From Streptomyces sp. Act143 (GTDB taxonomy: Bacteria; Actinomycetota; Actinomycetes; Streptomycetales; Streptomycetaceae): 64,000 nucleotides of DNA. The first letter of the stretch is position 1. Each line of letters begins with the position of its first letter. The DNA lies in assembly GCF_003143935.1 (NCBI RefSeq), contig NZ_QFRX01000001.1, forward strand, positions 4,877,201 through 4,941,200, given 5' to 3'. Positions 17,738 to 26,149 of this stretch are shown one piece after another. The position numbers and the translations under genes are program-made. Below the pieces are notes generated by a model, which saw only the letters and a program-made list of their open reading frames with translations, was not told the DNA's origin and did no database searches.

Positions 17738-19790
17738 CGCTCTCCTTGCTGAGTCGTTCGAAGTCGGTGACGACCGGGACCAGGTCGCCGCCGAGCCACA
17801 GGGGCAGTTGGTCACGGTGGTGGGGTGCGCCGGGCACCCCGGAGGCGCCGAACGGCACCACCCAGCGGCTGTCCTCGCGCCGGGCCAGGTCCCACACGTA
17901 GCGGGCGGCGGGCCCGCGCGCGGCCAGGTCGGTCAGCCCGGGGACGGCCGAGGTGCACAGCACGCAGTCGTGGTCGCCGGAGAGCCCGGGTTCGCCGGAC
18001 AGCCCGTGCGTCGGGTCCGGCAGCGCCCGCCAGGGGAACAGCCGGTGTGTCTCGCCCCAGGTCTTGCCGGGGCTCCCCTGGGCCACCTCCTCGACGGCCG
18101 CGCGCACCTCCGCCGGTCGGTCGACGCCGTACAACTCATCGGCCCGCAGCAGGTGTTCGAGCGCGAAGCCGATGCGGGGGACGAGCCCGAGCCAGGGCAG
18201 GAGGACCTCCGGGTAGGCGGGCGGGGTGGTGAGCGCGGCGAACGCGGGGTGCGCGGCGAGACGTCGTACGAGCGCGCCGCGCACCGCCGAGTAGAGGGCG
18301 GCGGCCGAACTGCCGGCGTCCATGCGGCGGTTCCAGGCCAGGAGGGTCTCCTTCAGCCCAGTCGCCGCCGGGCTCAGGTCCGTCAGGGCCGCCAGGTGGT
18401 CCAGCAGGGGTCCGGCCGAGGCGAGATGGGTGTCCATGTGGATCGCGGGCATGCCGGCGGCCGTCCACTTCTGCCGCTCCGCGAGCAGTGCGGTGATGCG
18501 GTCGGCGCGGTGCGGCGGGGCGAACTCGACGCCGAGCGGGGCGGCCGGGCCGCGCTGGTTGGCCATCACGGCGACCCCGTCGGTGAGGCCCGCGCGGGGC
18601 ATGTCGTGCCAGCCGGTCCACTCGTGCCCGGCCTCCCAGGCGGCCACCACCCGGGTGCGGTTGGCGGCGGACCGTACCGGCACCCGGCCCGCGACCCGGT
18701 GCAGCAGCCCGCCCTCGGTGTCGGCGGCCTGCACGACGTTGACCGGCTCGGCCCAGTGGTCGAGGGCCCGGTCCACGTCGGCGACCCGGCGGGCCCGCAG
18801 CAGCGGCAGCAGGGCGGAGAAGCCGAGGTCGGAGGTGACGCGGGGCGGGGTGCGCAGGCTGAGGGCGAGCGGGGTGCCGTCGTCGAGGCCCTCGGGCCCG
18901 CCGGCGATCACCGGGCCGCGCGCGGTCTCGATGACCTCGGCCTCCACCGGCTCCTCGCCGGCGACCTCGATGGTCTCGGTGTGCCGGGCGGCCCGTGTCC
19001 AGGTGCCGTCCGGACCGAGGGCCTCGACACCGGCGCCGGTCCGCCGCAGCTTCTCGCGGTACAGGTCCTGGTAGTCGGCCATGGCGTTGGTGATGGCCCA
19101 GGCGACCGTGCCGGTGTGGCCGAAGTGGGCGATGCCGGGGACGCCGGGGACGGCGAGTCCGACGACGTCGAACTCCGGGCAGGACAGGTGGATCTGCTGG
19201 TAGACGCCGGGGTCCTCGATGAAGCGGTGCGGGTCGCCGGCGAGGACGGCCCGGCCGGTCGCGGTCCGTTCGCCGCTGACCAGCCAGCCGTTGCTGCCGG
19301 AAGTGCCGGGGCCGTCGGTGGCGAAGAGCCCGACGGCCTCCTCGCCGAGATGCCGCACCGCCTCGGTGCGCCAGAGTTTGGCGGGGAAGCCCGCGAAGAG
19401 GAGGTGGGTGGCGAGCCAGATGCCGAGCGGGGTCCAGGGCTCCCAGCGGCCGGGGGTGCCGAGGGGCAGTTCCGCGCCGGTGAGGCCCTCGTTGACGCCG
19501 TCGACGTACGCCCGTACCCAGTCGGCCGTCTCCGGGTCCCGTCGCTCCAGGTCGGCGAAGCAGCGGCGGGCGGTGTCGTCGACGCGGGCGCGGCGGACGA
19601 AGCGGTCCCAGGGCAGGGCGTCGACGCCGAGGACGGCGGCCGAGGTGCCGCGGGCGCGGTGGCGTTCGACCTCCAGTTGCCAGGCCCGGTCGCGGGCGGT
19701 GACCAGACCCTGGGCACGGGCGAGTGCGCGCACGCTGTCGGCGCGCAGATGCGGGATGCCCCACGCGTCTCGGTAGATCTCGGCACTCAC
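17730..19790 (-). CDS. Penicillin-acylase-family Ntn hydrolase, no signal peptide
   Basis: 686 residues. It starts at once with EIYRDAWGIPHLRADS, the beginning of the alpha chain. The autocleavage site is visible as GTSGSNGWLVSG with nucleophile Ser166. VWDLARREDSRWVVPFGASG forms the end of the beta chain. Family members cut amide bonds of acylated substrates; PvdQ does so in pyoverdine maturation. Unlike most relatives there is no signal peptide, so it should work in the cytosol unless exported another way. The GTG has GGGAGAG upstream, and an iron box lies 20 bp before the start. Confidence 0.92.
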   Translation of the reverse strand: MSAEIYRDAWGIPHLRADSVRALARAQGLVTARDRAWQLEVERHRARGTSAAVLGVDALPWDRFVRRARVDDTARRCFADLERRDPETADWVRAYVDGVNEGLTGAELPLGTPGRWEPWTPLGIWLATHLLFAGFPAKLWRTEAVRHLGEEAVGLFATDGPGTSGSNGWLVSGERTATGRAVLAGDPHRFIEDPGVYQQIHLSCPEFDVVGLAVPGVPGIAHFGHTGTVAWAITNAMADYQDLYREKLRRTGAGVEALGPDGTWTRAARHTETIEVAGEEPVEAEVIETARGPVIAGGPEGLDDGTPLALSLRTPPRVTSDLGFSALLPLLRARRVADVDRALDHWAEPVNVVQAADTEGGLLHRVAGRVPVRSAANRTRVVAAWEAGHEWTGWHDMPRAGLTDGVAVMANQRGPAAPLGVEFAPPHRADRITALLAERQKWTAAGMPAIHMDTHLASAGPLLDHLAALTDLSPAATGLKETLLAWNRRMDAGSSAAALYSAVRGALVRRLAAHPAFAALTTPPAYPEVLLPWLGLVPRIGFALEHLLRADELYGVDRPAEVRAAVEEVAQGSPGKTWGETHRLFPWRALPDPTHGLSGEPGLSGDHDCVLCTSAVPGLTDLAARGPAARYVWDLARREDSRWVVPFGASGVPGAPHHRDQLPLWLGGDLVPVVTDFERLSKESDV

Positions 19791-19809
19791 TCTGCAGCTC
19801 TCCCGTGCT

Positions 19810-19828
19810 TTAGGTTAGGCTCACCTAA
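19810..19828. promoter_or_regulatory. Iron box (DmdR/IdeR-type operator)
   Basis: TTAGGTTAGGCTCACCTAA matches the actinobacterial DtxR/IdeR/DmdR consensus TTAGGTTAGGCTAACCTAA at 18 of 19 positions. It lies between divergent start codons at 19790 and 19866, where it could repress both the acylase operon and the siderophore-interacting gene when iron is plentiful. Confidence 0.92.
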
Positions 19829-19865
19829 GTATTCGAGGGAATCGTACGCGAAGGGTGAAGAGGCG

Positions 19866-20567
19866 ATGGGGCAGGGGCACGGCTGGGAGGGCGCGGTCCT
19901 CAGACTGCTGCGCGCGAAGGACTACGTCCTCACCGTCACCGGCGCCGAGGACATCACCCCGCACTACCGGCGCCTGCACCTGACCGACGGCGGCCTGCTC
20001 GCCGCGACCGGCGTCCACCCGACCATGTGGGTGCGCCTGTGGTTCTCGGACGCGGGCAAGCCGCACCAGCGGGCGTACACCCTGGTCGACCCCGACCCGG
20101 CGGCGGGCACCTTCAGCCTGGAGTTCGCGCTGCACGAGGGCGTGGCCAGCGACTGGGCCCGCGCGGCGAGGCCCGGCGACACCATCGAGGCCACGGTCCA
20201 CGGCACCGGCTTCACCCACCCCGACCCGGCCCCGACCCATGTCTTCGCGATCGGCGACCCGGCGTCCCTGCCCGCCGTCAACTCCCTCCTCGACGCCCTG
20301 GACTCCTCTCCGGCGACGATCTGGTTCGAGGGCGCCACCGACGGCCTCCCCTTCCGCACGGACCCGTCCCGCCACGACGTACGGGCGTCCTCCCGTCTCG
20401 TCGACGAGGTGCGGAGGGACCTGCCCGGCCTCCTCGGGGCCCACCCGGACGCGTACGTCTGGATCGCCTGCGACACCAGGACCACCCGCACGCTGTCGGC
20501 GTACGTCCGCAAGGACCTGGGCGTGCCGAAGGACCGCGTGCACGCGCTGGGTTACTGGCGGCCGTGA
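19866..20567 (+). CDS. Siderophore-interacting FAD-binding reductase
   Basis: 233 residues of the SIP/ViuB family, which reduces ferric siderophores in the cytosol to release iron. HYRRLHLTDGG and QRAYTLVDPD form the flavin-binding barrel (RxYT motif). GDTIEATVHGTGF and FAIGDPASLPAVNSLL begin the NAD(P)H domain, and the end DRVHALGYWRP is the conserved C-terminus. The ATG has a purine-rich GGTGAAGAGG before it. It diverges from the acylase operon across the iron box. Confidence 0.94.
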   Translation: MGQGHGWEGAVLRLLRAKDYVLTVTGAEDITPHYRRLHLTDGGLLAATGVHPTMWVRLWFSDAGKPHQRAYTLVDPDPAAGTFSLEFALHEGVASDWARAARPGDTIEATVHGTGFTHPDPAPTHVFAIGDPASLPAVNSLLDALDSSPATIWFEGATDGLPFRTDPSRHDVRASSRLVDEVRRDLPGLLGAHPDAYVWIACDTRTTRTLSAYVRKDLGVPKDRVHALGYWRP

Positions 20568-20645
20568 CGTACAACCGTTCGTGCTGCTCGCGGGTCATGT
20601 GAGGCGGGCTTCCGTCCCGTGCCCCCGCCCAGCCGAGGAGAACCG

Positions 20646-22142
20646 TTGCGCAGAGCAGCCACCGCCGCCGCCGTGCTCGCCGCGTCCGCCGCCGTCACCC
20701 TGACCCCCGTGACCGCGTCCGCCGCCACGCCCTACAAGGGCGCCAACACGGCAGCCGTGCAGGACGACTTCAACGGCGACGGCTACCGCGATCTCGCCGT
20801 CGGAGCCCCCTACGCGGCCAACGGCGGTGTGGAGGCGGCCGGTTCCGTGGTCGTGCTGTACGGCGGTTCCGGCGCGTCGGTCAGCGCCACCCGGCGGACG
20901 GTCATCACCCAGGCGACGTCCGGCATCCCCGGGACCCCCGAGGCGTACGACCGCTTCGGCACCTCCGTGACCAGCGCCGACCTGGACCGGGACGGCTACG
21001 CGGACCTCGTCGTCGGCGCCCCCGACGAGACCGTCGGCAGCGCGGAGCTGCGGGGTTCGGTGACCGTCGTGTGGGGCGGCCCGACCGGCCTCAAGGGCGG
21101 CGCGAGCATCTCCCCGCCCGCCGGGTACGGGGAGGGCCGGACGTACTGCCGCTTCGGGCTGTCCCTGGACACCGGGGACATGAACGGCGACGGGGCCCCC
21201 GAGGTGAGCGCCGGGTCGAACTGCGAGGCCGCCACCTACACCGGCCCCTTCACCCGCACCGGGCAGGCGGCGGCGAAGGTCGCGGACGGCTTCCTCCCCG
21301 GAGCCCGGGGCGTGGTCATGGGCGACGTCGACGGCGACGGCCTGGCCGAGCAGTTCTGGCTGCCGGGCCCCTCCGACGACGACCTGCGCGGCTCGGTCTA
21401 CGCCTACCGCGGCCACACCGGCCCCAACGCGATGCCGGACGCGGTACGGCCCACGGAACTCCCCTACGCCGACGGACACGCCGGCCAGATCGGCGACATC
21501 AACGGCGACGGCTACGGCGACCTCGTCACCGGCATCTCGTACGACGACTCCATGAGCGGCGGCCCGGACGGCTGGGCCCGCCCCGGCGGCGAGATCCAGG
21601 TCCTCTACGGCAGCGCGCAGGGCATCACCGCCGACCAGAAGCCGAAGGTCTACCACCAGGACACGGCCGGCGTCCCCGGCGCCGCGGAGAACGGCGACCA
21701 GTTCGGCCAGTCGCTCTCGCTCGGCGACGTCAACGGCGACAAGTACGCCGATGTCGTCGTCGGCTCCCCGGGCGAGGCCGTCGGCAGCCGCAAGCTGGCC
21801 GGCACCGCCGTGCTGCTGCGCGGCTCCGCCACCGGCCTGACCACCGCCCAGGCCGCCGGCTACACCCAGGACACCGCCGGCGTACCCGGCGCGGTCGAGA
21901 CCGGCGACCAGTTCGGTGCCGCCGTGCACCTCGCCGACCTCAACAAGGACGGCAAGGCCGAGACGGTCGTCGGGGCGCCGACCGAGAACAGCGACGGCTG
22001 TGTCTGGGTGGCCCGCGGCTCGGCCTCCGGACCCGTCCTGAGCGGCTCGGTCAACGTGTGCGGCAAGAGCGCCGGCATCACCGTCCTCGACGTGAAGGGC
22101 TACTTCGGCGCCGCGCTCGCCAGTCCTCACGTGGAGCTCTGA
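20646..22142 (+). CDS. Secreted FG-GAP/VCBS repeat protein
   Basis: 498 residues from a TTG with GAGGAGAA 5 nt upstream. A signal peptide (RRAATAAAVLAASAAVTL to VTASAA) is followed by seven FG-GAP blades. Each has a calcium loop of DxNxDG type: DDFNGDGYRDLAVGAP, DLDRDGYADLVVGAP, DMNGDGAPE, DVDGDGLAE, DINGDGYGDL, DVNGDKYADVV and DLNKDGKAETVV. They form an integrin-alpha-like beta propeller outside the cell. Function unknown; binding or surface adhesion is the usual guess. Confidence 0.93.
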   Translation: MRRAATAAAVLAASAAVTLTPVTASAATPYKGANTAAVQDDFNGDGYRDLAVGAPYAANGGVEAAGSVVVLYGGSGASVSATRRTVITQATSGIPGTPEAYDRFGTSVTSADLDRDGYADLVVGAPDETVGSAELRGSVTVVWGGPTGLKGGASISPPAGYGEGRTYCRFGLSLDTGDMNGDGAPEVSAGSNCEAATYTGPFTRTGQAAAKVADGFLPGARGVVMGDVDGDGLAEQFWLPGPSDDDLRGSVYAYRGHTGPNAMPDAVRPTELPYADGHAGQIGDINGDGYGDLVTGISYDDSMSGGPDGWARPGGEIQVLYGSAQGITADQKPKVYHQDTAGVPGAAENGDQFGQSLSLGDVNGDKYADVVVGSPGEAVGSRKLAGTAVLLRGSATGLTTAQAAGYTQDTAGVPGAVETGDQFGAAVHLADLNKDGKAETVVGAPTENSDGCVWVARGSASGPVLSGSVNVCGKSAGITVLDVKGYFGAALASPHVEL

Positions 22143-22167
22143 CCCACCCGGGGGCATGATCGGGGTC

Positions 22168-22770
22168 ATGGACGTCACTCTTCACCTCGCCCAGGACCCC
22201 GAGGCCGACGAGCTCCTCGGGCGCTCCCCGCTCGCCGCGCTCGTCGGGATGCTGCTGGACCAGCAGGTCCCGATGGAGTGGGCGTTCAAGGGGCCGCGCA
22301 CGATCGCCGACCGGCTCGGTGCCGACGACCTCGACGCCCACGAGATCGCCGCCCAGGACCCGGAGGCCTTCGCGGCACTGCTCTCCGAGAAGCCGGCCGT
22401 CCACCGCTACCCGGGCTCCATGGCCAAGCGCATCCAGCAGCTGTGCCAGTACCTCGTCGAGCACTACGACGGGAACGCCGAACTCGTCTGGAAGGGCGTG
22501 GCGGACGGGCGGGAACTGCTCCGCCGCCTGGAGGAGCTGCCCGGCTTCGGCAAGCAGAAGGCGCAGATCTTCCTGGCGCTGCTCGGCAAGCAGCTGGGCG
22601 TCGCCCCCAGGGGCTGGCGGGCGGCCGCGGGCGGGTACGGCGAGGCCGGGTCCTTCCGGTCCGTCGCCGACATCACCGGCCCCGAGTCCCTGACCAAGGT
22701 GCGCGCGCACAAGCAGGAGATGAAGGCGGCGGCGAAGGCGGCCAAGGCCGCCAAGTCCGCGGGCCGGTAA
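22168..22770 (+). CDS. HhH-GPD base-excision DNA glycosylase
   Basis: 200 residues. The helix-hairpin-helix reads LEELPGFGKQKAQIFLALLG, and the N-terminal half has LVGMLLDQQVPMEWAFKGP, typical of HhH-GPD glycosylases. It would remove damaged or mismatched bases. The catalytic Asp usually found about 20 residues after the hairpin is not clear here (GGYGEAGSFRSVADITG region). The lysine/alanine-rich tail may contact DNA. The ATG reading DVTLHLAQ is taken; an in-frame ATG at 22156 has poorer spacing. Confidence 0.85.
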   Translation: MDVTLHLAQDPEADELLGRSPLAALVGMLLDQQVPMEWAFKGPRTIADRLGADDLDAHEIAAQDPEAFAALLSEKPAVHRYPGSMAKRIQQLCQYLVEHYDGNAELVWKGVADGRELLRRLEELPGFGKQKAQIFLALLGKQLGVAPRGWRAAAGGYGEAGSFRSVADITGPESLTKVRAHKQEMKAAAKAAKAAKSAGR

Positions 22771-22825
22771 GCCGTACGGCCCAGCCCGCCTCGCGCGAGG
22801 GCCGTCCGCGGTCCAAGCATGGAGC

Positions 22826-23482
22826 ATGACCGAGGCACCGAGCGGCTCCCCCTGGAGCCCGGAGTACGACGACCGCAAGGTCCACGCCCAGCGGCAGGAC
22901 GCCGAGCCGGAACCCCCATTCGAGGGCCCCCTCCACGCGCTGTCCAAAGCGGCCTGGCAGGTGGTCCTGGTCACCGGCCTCGCCTCCCTCGTCCTGGGCA
23001 TCCTCGTCCTGGTCTGGCCGGGCTCCACGCTCCTGGCCACCGGCATCCTCTTCGGCGTCTACCTCGTCATCAGCGGCGTCTTCCAACTGGTCTCCGCCTT
23101 CGGCACCCACAGGACGACCGGGCTGCGCGTGCTCGCCTTCATCAGCGGCGCCCTGTCGATCCTGCTGGGCCTGTTCTGCTTCCGCGGCCCCATGCAGTCG
23201 ATCCTGCTGCTCGCCCTGTGGATCGGCATCGGCTGGCTGATCCGCGGCATCACCCAGACCCTGGCCGCCGCCTCCGACCCGTCGATGCCCGCCCGCGGCT
23301 GGCAGGTCTTCCTCGGCATCCTCACCTTCGTCGCCGGGATCGTCCTCATCGACTCCCCCTTCGAGTCGGTCGCCGTCCTCACCGTGGTCGGCGGGATCTG
23401 GCTGGTCGCCGTGGGCATCGTCGAGATCGTCACGGCGGTCCGGATGCGCGGGCGGGCCCGGCAAGTGCCGCGCGAGGTGTGA
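22826..23482 (+). CDS. HdeD-family membrane protein (DUF308)
   Basis: 218 residues: a polar N-terminus of about 40 residues, then six hydrophobic segments in three HdeD-type pairs. Examples are VVLVTGLASLVLGILVLVWP, LLATGILFGVYLVISGVFQL and LALWIGIGWLIRGITQTLA. The tail is basic. Family members are linked to acid or general stress, with no known chemistry. It begins 55 bp after the glycosylase gene on the same strand. Confidence 0.9.
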   Translation: MTEAPSGSPWSPEYDDRKVHAQRQDAEPEPPFEGPLHALSKAAWQVVLVTGLASLVLGILVLVWPGSTLLATGILFGVYLVISGVFQLVSAFGTHRTTGLRVLAFISGALSILLGLFCFRGPMQSILLLALWIGIGWLIRGITQTLAAASDPSMPARGWQVFLGILTFVAGIVLIDSPFESVAVLTVVGGIWLVAVGIVEIVTAVRMRGRARQVPREV

Positions 23483-23551
23483 GTCACCCGTGCGGGCGGA
23501 TCTGACGGACGACGCGATGCACCGCGTACTCCCCGGGGCAGACCAGCAGTC

Positions 23552-23860
23552 ATGAGCAGCACCAGAACCTGGCTCCGCGCCTTCGTCCTGCTGCTCGCGC
23601 TGCTCGTGCCGGGCGCGCCCGCCGGGGCGCCCGCCGCCACCGCCGTCACACCGGTCGTCTCCGCGGAGATCGCCGAGTACGACGTCCTCGACACGGCCCT
23701 GCGGCCACCGGCCCGTTCCGCCCACGGCCCCGCCGTACCCCTGCGTCCCGCACCGCGGCCCGCCGCGGCTCCGCGCCTCCCGGAGCCGCGGCCGGCGTCG
23801 GCGCCGACGCACCCGCCGTCCTCCCTGCGCCCGCTGCGCTCGGTGGTCCTGCGCTGCTGA
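23552..23860 (+). CDS. Small secreted Pro/Ala-rich protein
   Basis: 102 residues. A signal peptide (RTWLRAFVLLLALLVP to PAGAPAA) is followed by a Pro/Arg/Ala-rich tail ending LRSVVLRC. No catalytic motif and no lipobox. The ATG follows a weak site. Similar low-complexity secreted peptides are common in Streptomyces. It may be co-transcribed with the 40-residue gene 55 bp downstream. Confidence 0.7.
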   Translation: MSSTRTWLRAFVLLLALLVPGAPAGAPAATAVTPVVSAEIAEYDVLDTALRPPARSAHGPAVPLRPAPRPAAAPRLPEPRPASAPTHPPSSLRPLRSVVLRC

Positions 23861-23915
23861 CAGGCCCTTGCGACACAGGCCTGTTCACCGACGACGCGAG
23901 GAGCACCGAATCACC

Positions 23916-24038
23916 ATGTCCGTCGACCCCTACGCGGTCCTGCGCGCCCTGCTGCGCGCGGAAGCCGCCCGCAGCGCCCCCAAGCCACCGGTTCCCCAGG
24001 AACAGAAGCCGCCGGCGAAGGACGTGCAGCGCGGCTGA
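23916..24038 (+). CDS. 40-residue small protein
   Basis: Reads MSVDPYAVLRALLRAEAAR and then a Pro/Lys-rich tail ending VQRG. GAGGAGC lies about 11 nt before the ATG and third positions are G/C-rich, so it looks real despite its size. The first half could form an amphipathic helix. It precedes a convergent HerA-like gene by 28 bp. No family recognised. Confidence 0.6.
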   Translation: MSVDPYAVLRALLRAEAARSAPKPPVPQEQKPPAKDVQRG

Positions 24039-24066
24039 TCCGGAGGCGGAGGCGGGCCTTCCCGGG

Positions 24067-25650
24067 TCACCGCCTCCGCCGTGCCGTACCGAAGACCGAG
24101 CGGGTGATCTCGCGGCCGATCTGGGTGCCGAGGGAGCGCGCGAGGGACTTGAACATGCCGCTGCCGACGACCTGTTCGACGACAGAGGGCTGCCGCTCGG
24201 GCTCGGGCTGCTCGGGCGGTGCCGTCAGCTCGTCCGGCCCCTTCGCACCGCGGGACGCGTTCAGCTTCTCGTACGCCGATTCTCTGTCCACAGCCTGTGC
24301 GTAACGTCCGTGGAGCGGCGAGGCCGCGACCGCCGCGTCGAGGGCGGCGGTCTCGACGGGCCCCATCAGCGACTCGGGCGCCCGCAGCCGGGTCGCGGCG
24401 ACCGGTGTCGGTGCCCCCTTCTCGCTGAGCACCGTCACCACGGCCTCGCCCGTCCCGAGCCCGGTGAGCAGTTCCTCCAGGTCGTACGCGGAGTCGGGGA
24501 ACGTCCTCACCGTCGCCTTGAGCGCCTTCTGGTCGTCCGGGGTGAACGCCCGGAGCGCGTGCTGCACCCGGTTGCCGAGCTGGGCCAGGACATCGGCGGG
24601 CACGTCCTTCGGGGTCTGCGTCACGAAGAAGACGCCGACCCCTTTCGAGCGAATCAGCCGGACGGTCTGCGTGATGGAGTCGAGGAACGCCTTCGAGGCG
24701 TCGTGGAAGAGCAGATGCGCCTCGTCGAAGAAGAAGACGAGCTTGGGCTTGTCGGCGTCGCCGACCTCCGGCAGGTCGTGGAAGAGATCCGCCAGCAGCC
24801 ACATCAGGAACGTCGAGAACAGCTGCGGCTTGTCCTGCACCGCAGGCAGTTCGAGGACGGAGACGATGCCCCGACCGTCCTGCGCGATGCGCATCAGATC
24901 GGCGGTGTCGAACTCCGGCTCCCCGAAGAAATCGGCCATTCCCTGTGCCTCGAAGGCGGTGAGGGAACGCAGGATCACCCCGGCCGTGGCGGTGGAGAGG
25001 CCGCCGATGTTCTTCAGCTCGGGCTTGCCCTCGTCCGAGGTCAGGAAGGTGACGACGGCCCTGAGGTCCTTGAGGTCGACGAGTTCGAGCCCCTTGGTGT
25101 CGGCGTAGTGGAAGATCAGGCCGAGGGACTGCTCCTGGGTCTGGTTGAGCTGGAGCACCTTGGCGAGCAGGAGCGGGCCGAAGTCGGTGACCGTCGCCCT
25201 GACCGGGATGCCGTGGCCGATGCCGCCGAGGGCGTAGAACTCCGCCGGGAAGCCGGTCGCCGTCCACTGCTGATGGACGTCCCGGGCGCGCTCCCGGACC
25301 TTGTCACCGGGCTCCCCCGGCGCCGAGATTCCGGACACGTCGCCCTTGATGTCGGCGAGGAACACCGGCACGCCCTGCGCCGAGAGCTGCTCGGCGATCA
25401 GCTGGAGCGTCTTGGTCTTGCCGGTGCCGGTGGCGCCCGCGACCAGTCCGTGCCGGTTGAGCATCGGCAGCGGAATCCTGACCTGTGCGTCCGGCAGACA
25501 CACCCCGTCCCACAGCAGGGCGCCGAGATCGAGGGCGGGCCCGGCGAAGGCGTACCCGGAGGCGATCTCCAGGGCCTCCTCCGGAAGCGCGGGCGCACTG
25601 CCCGGCGCCTCGGGTGCGGCGGCCGGCGGCATGGTTTCGCTGTCACTCAT
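24067..25650 (-). CDS. HerA-like helicase/ATPase (DUF853)
   Basis: 527 residues. Walker A GATGTGKTKTL is near residue 75, and Walker B KLVFFFDEAHLLF. An Arg/Gln-rich sensor stretch IRSKGVGVFFVTQTPKDVP and NRVQHALRAFTPDDQKALK follow. These are the hallmarks of the DUF853 branch of HerA/FtsK-type ring ATPases that move DNA. Its biological job is unknown; no NurA nuclease gene is beside it. The tail after residue 430 is Pro/Glu-rich, then basic. The ATG follows AGG about 10 nt upstream. Confidence 0.92.
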   Translation of the reverse strand: MSDSETMPPAAAPEAPGSAPALPEEALEIASGYAFAGPALDLGALLWDGVCLPDAQVRIPLPMLNRHGLVAGATGTGKTKTLQLIAEQLSAQGVPVFLADIKGDVSGISAPGEPGDKVRERARDVHQQWTATGFPAEFYALGGIGHGIPVRATVTDFGPLLLAKVLQLNQTQEQSLGLIFHYADTKGLELVDLKDLRAVVTFLTSDEGKPELKNIGGLSTATAGVILRSLTAFEAQGMADFFGEPEFDTADLMRIAQDGRGIVSVLELPAVQDKPQLFSTFLMWLLADLFHDLPEVGDADKPKLVFFFDEAHLLFHDASKAFLDSITQTVRLIRSKGVGVFFVTQTPKDVPADVLAQLGNRVQHALRAFTPDDQKALKATVRTFPDSAYDLEELLTGLGTGEAVVTVLSEKGAPTPVAATRLRAPESLMGPVETAALDAAVAASPLHGRYAQAVDRESAYEKLNASRGAKGPDELTAPPEQPEPERQPSVVEQVVGSGMFKSLARSLGTQIGREITRSVFGTARRRR

Positions 25651-25741
25651 CTCAGGCACCTGTCTGGTCTGCCCCGATATACGACATCTTTTCCAGCCTC
25701 GCACTCCGTCGCCATGGCTGCGCCCGGAAGGTCTTGACCGG

Positions 25742-25747
25742 TAGGCT
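25742..25747 (+). promoter_or_regulatory. -10 box for the leaderless 98-residue gene
   Basis: TAGGCT ends 6 nt before the GTG at 25754, which has no Shine-Dalgarno. This spacing implies a leaderless transcript. Confidence 0.5.
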
Positions 25748-25753
25748 TTCCGT

Positions 25754-26050
25754 GTGATCTTCAAGCGCATCGGAAACGGCCGGCCGTACCCCGACCACGG
25801 CCGGGAAAGCACCCGGCAGTGGGCGGATGTCGCGCCGCGCCCGGTCCGCCTCGATCAGTTGGTGACGACCAAGGGCCAGCTCGATCTGGAAACCCTGCTC
25901 GCCGAGGACTCGACGTTCTACGGCGACCTCTTCGCGCACGTCGTGAAGTGGCAGGGCGACCTGTACCTGGAGGACGGCCTCCACCGCGCGGTGCGGGCGG
26001 CGCTTCAGCAGCGCCAGGTGCTGCACGCTCGTGTGCTCGAACTGGATTGA
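25754..26050 (+). CDS. 98-residue ParB/sulfiredoxin-fold-like protein
   Basis: Begins MIFKRIGNGRPYPDHG and ends LHARVLELD. The order PVRLDQLVTTKGQLDLETLL, then DLYLEDGLHRAVRAAL, resembles the ParB/Srx nucleotide-binding fold, where a DGxHR motif (here EDGLHR) contacts phosphate. There is no DNA-binding or nuclease domain attached. Some databases label such proteins as VapB antitoxins, but I see no ribbon-helix-helix pattern and no toxin gene nearby. It diverges from the HerA-like gene (104 bp between starts). Confidence 0.8.
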   Translation: MIFKRIGNGRPYPDHGRESTRQWADVAPRPVRLDQLVTTKGQLDLETLLAEDSTFYGDLFAHVVKWQGDLYLEDGLHRAVRAALQQRQVLHARVLELD

Positions 26051-26137
26051 GTGACCGGACTGTAAAGGGTTGGCCCTTTCGGGTTCTCCTGTCCGGTATC
26101 CAATGATCATTTAGTAGGCATCGCCGCCCCGGCGCAC

Positions 26138-26143
26138 TACGCT
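26138..26143 (+). promoter_or_regulatory. -10 box for the leaderless LytR_C gene
   Basis: TACGCT ends 6 nt before the ATG at 26150; no Shine-Dalgarno is present. Confidence 0.5.
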
Positions 26144-26149
26144 GCGCCC

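Noticed and set aside
25754..26050. VapB antitoxin identity for the 98-residue protein
   Set aside because: No ribbon-helix-helix pattern and no PIN toxin gene beside it; the EDGLHR context fits ParB/Srx better.
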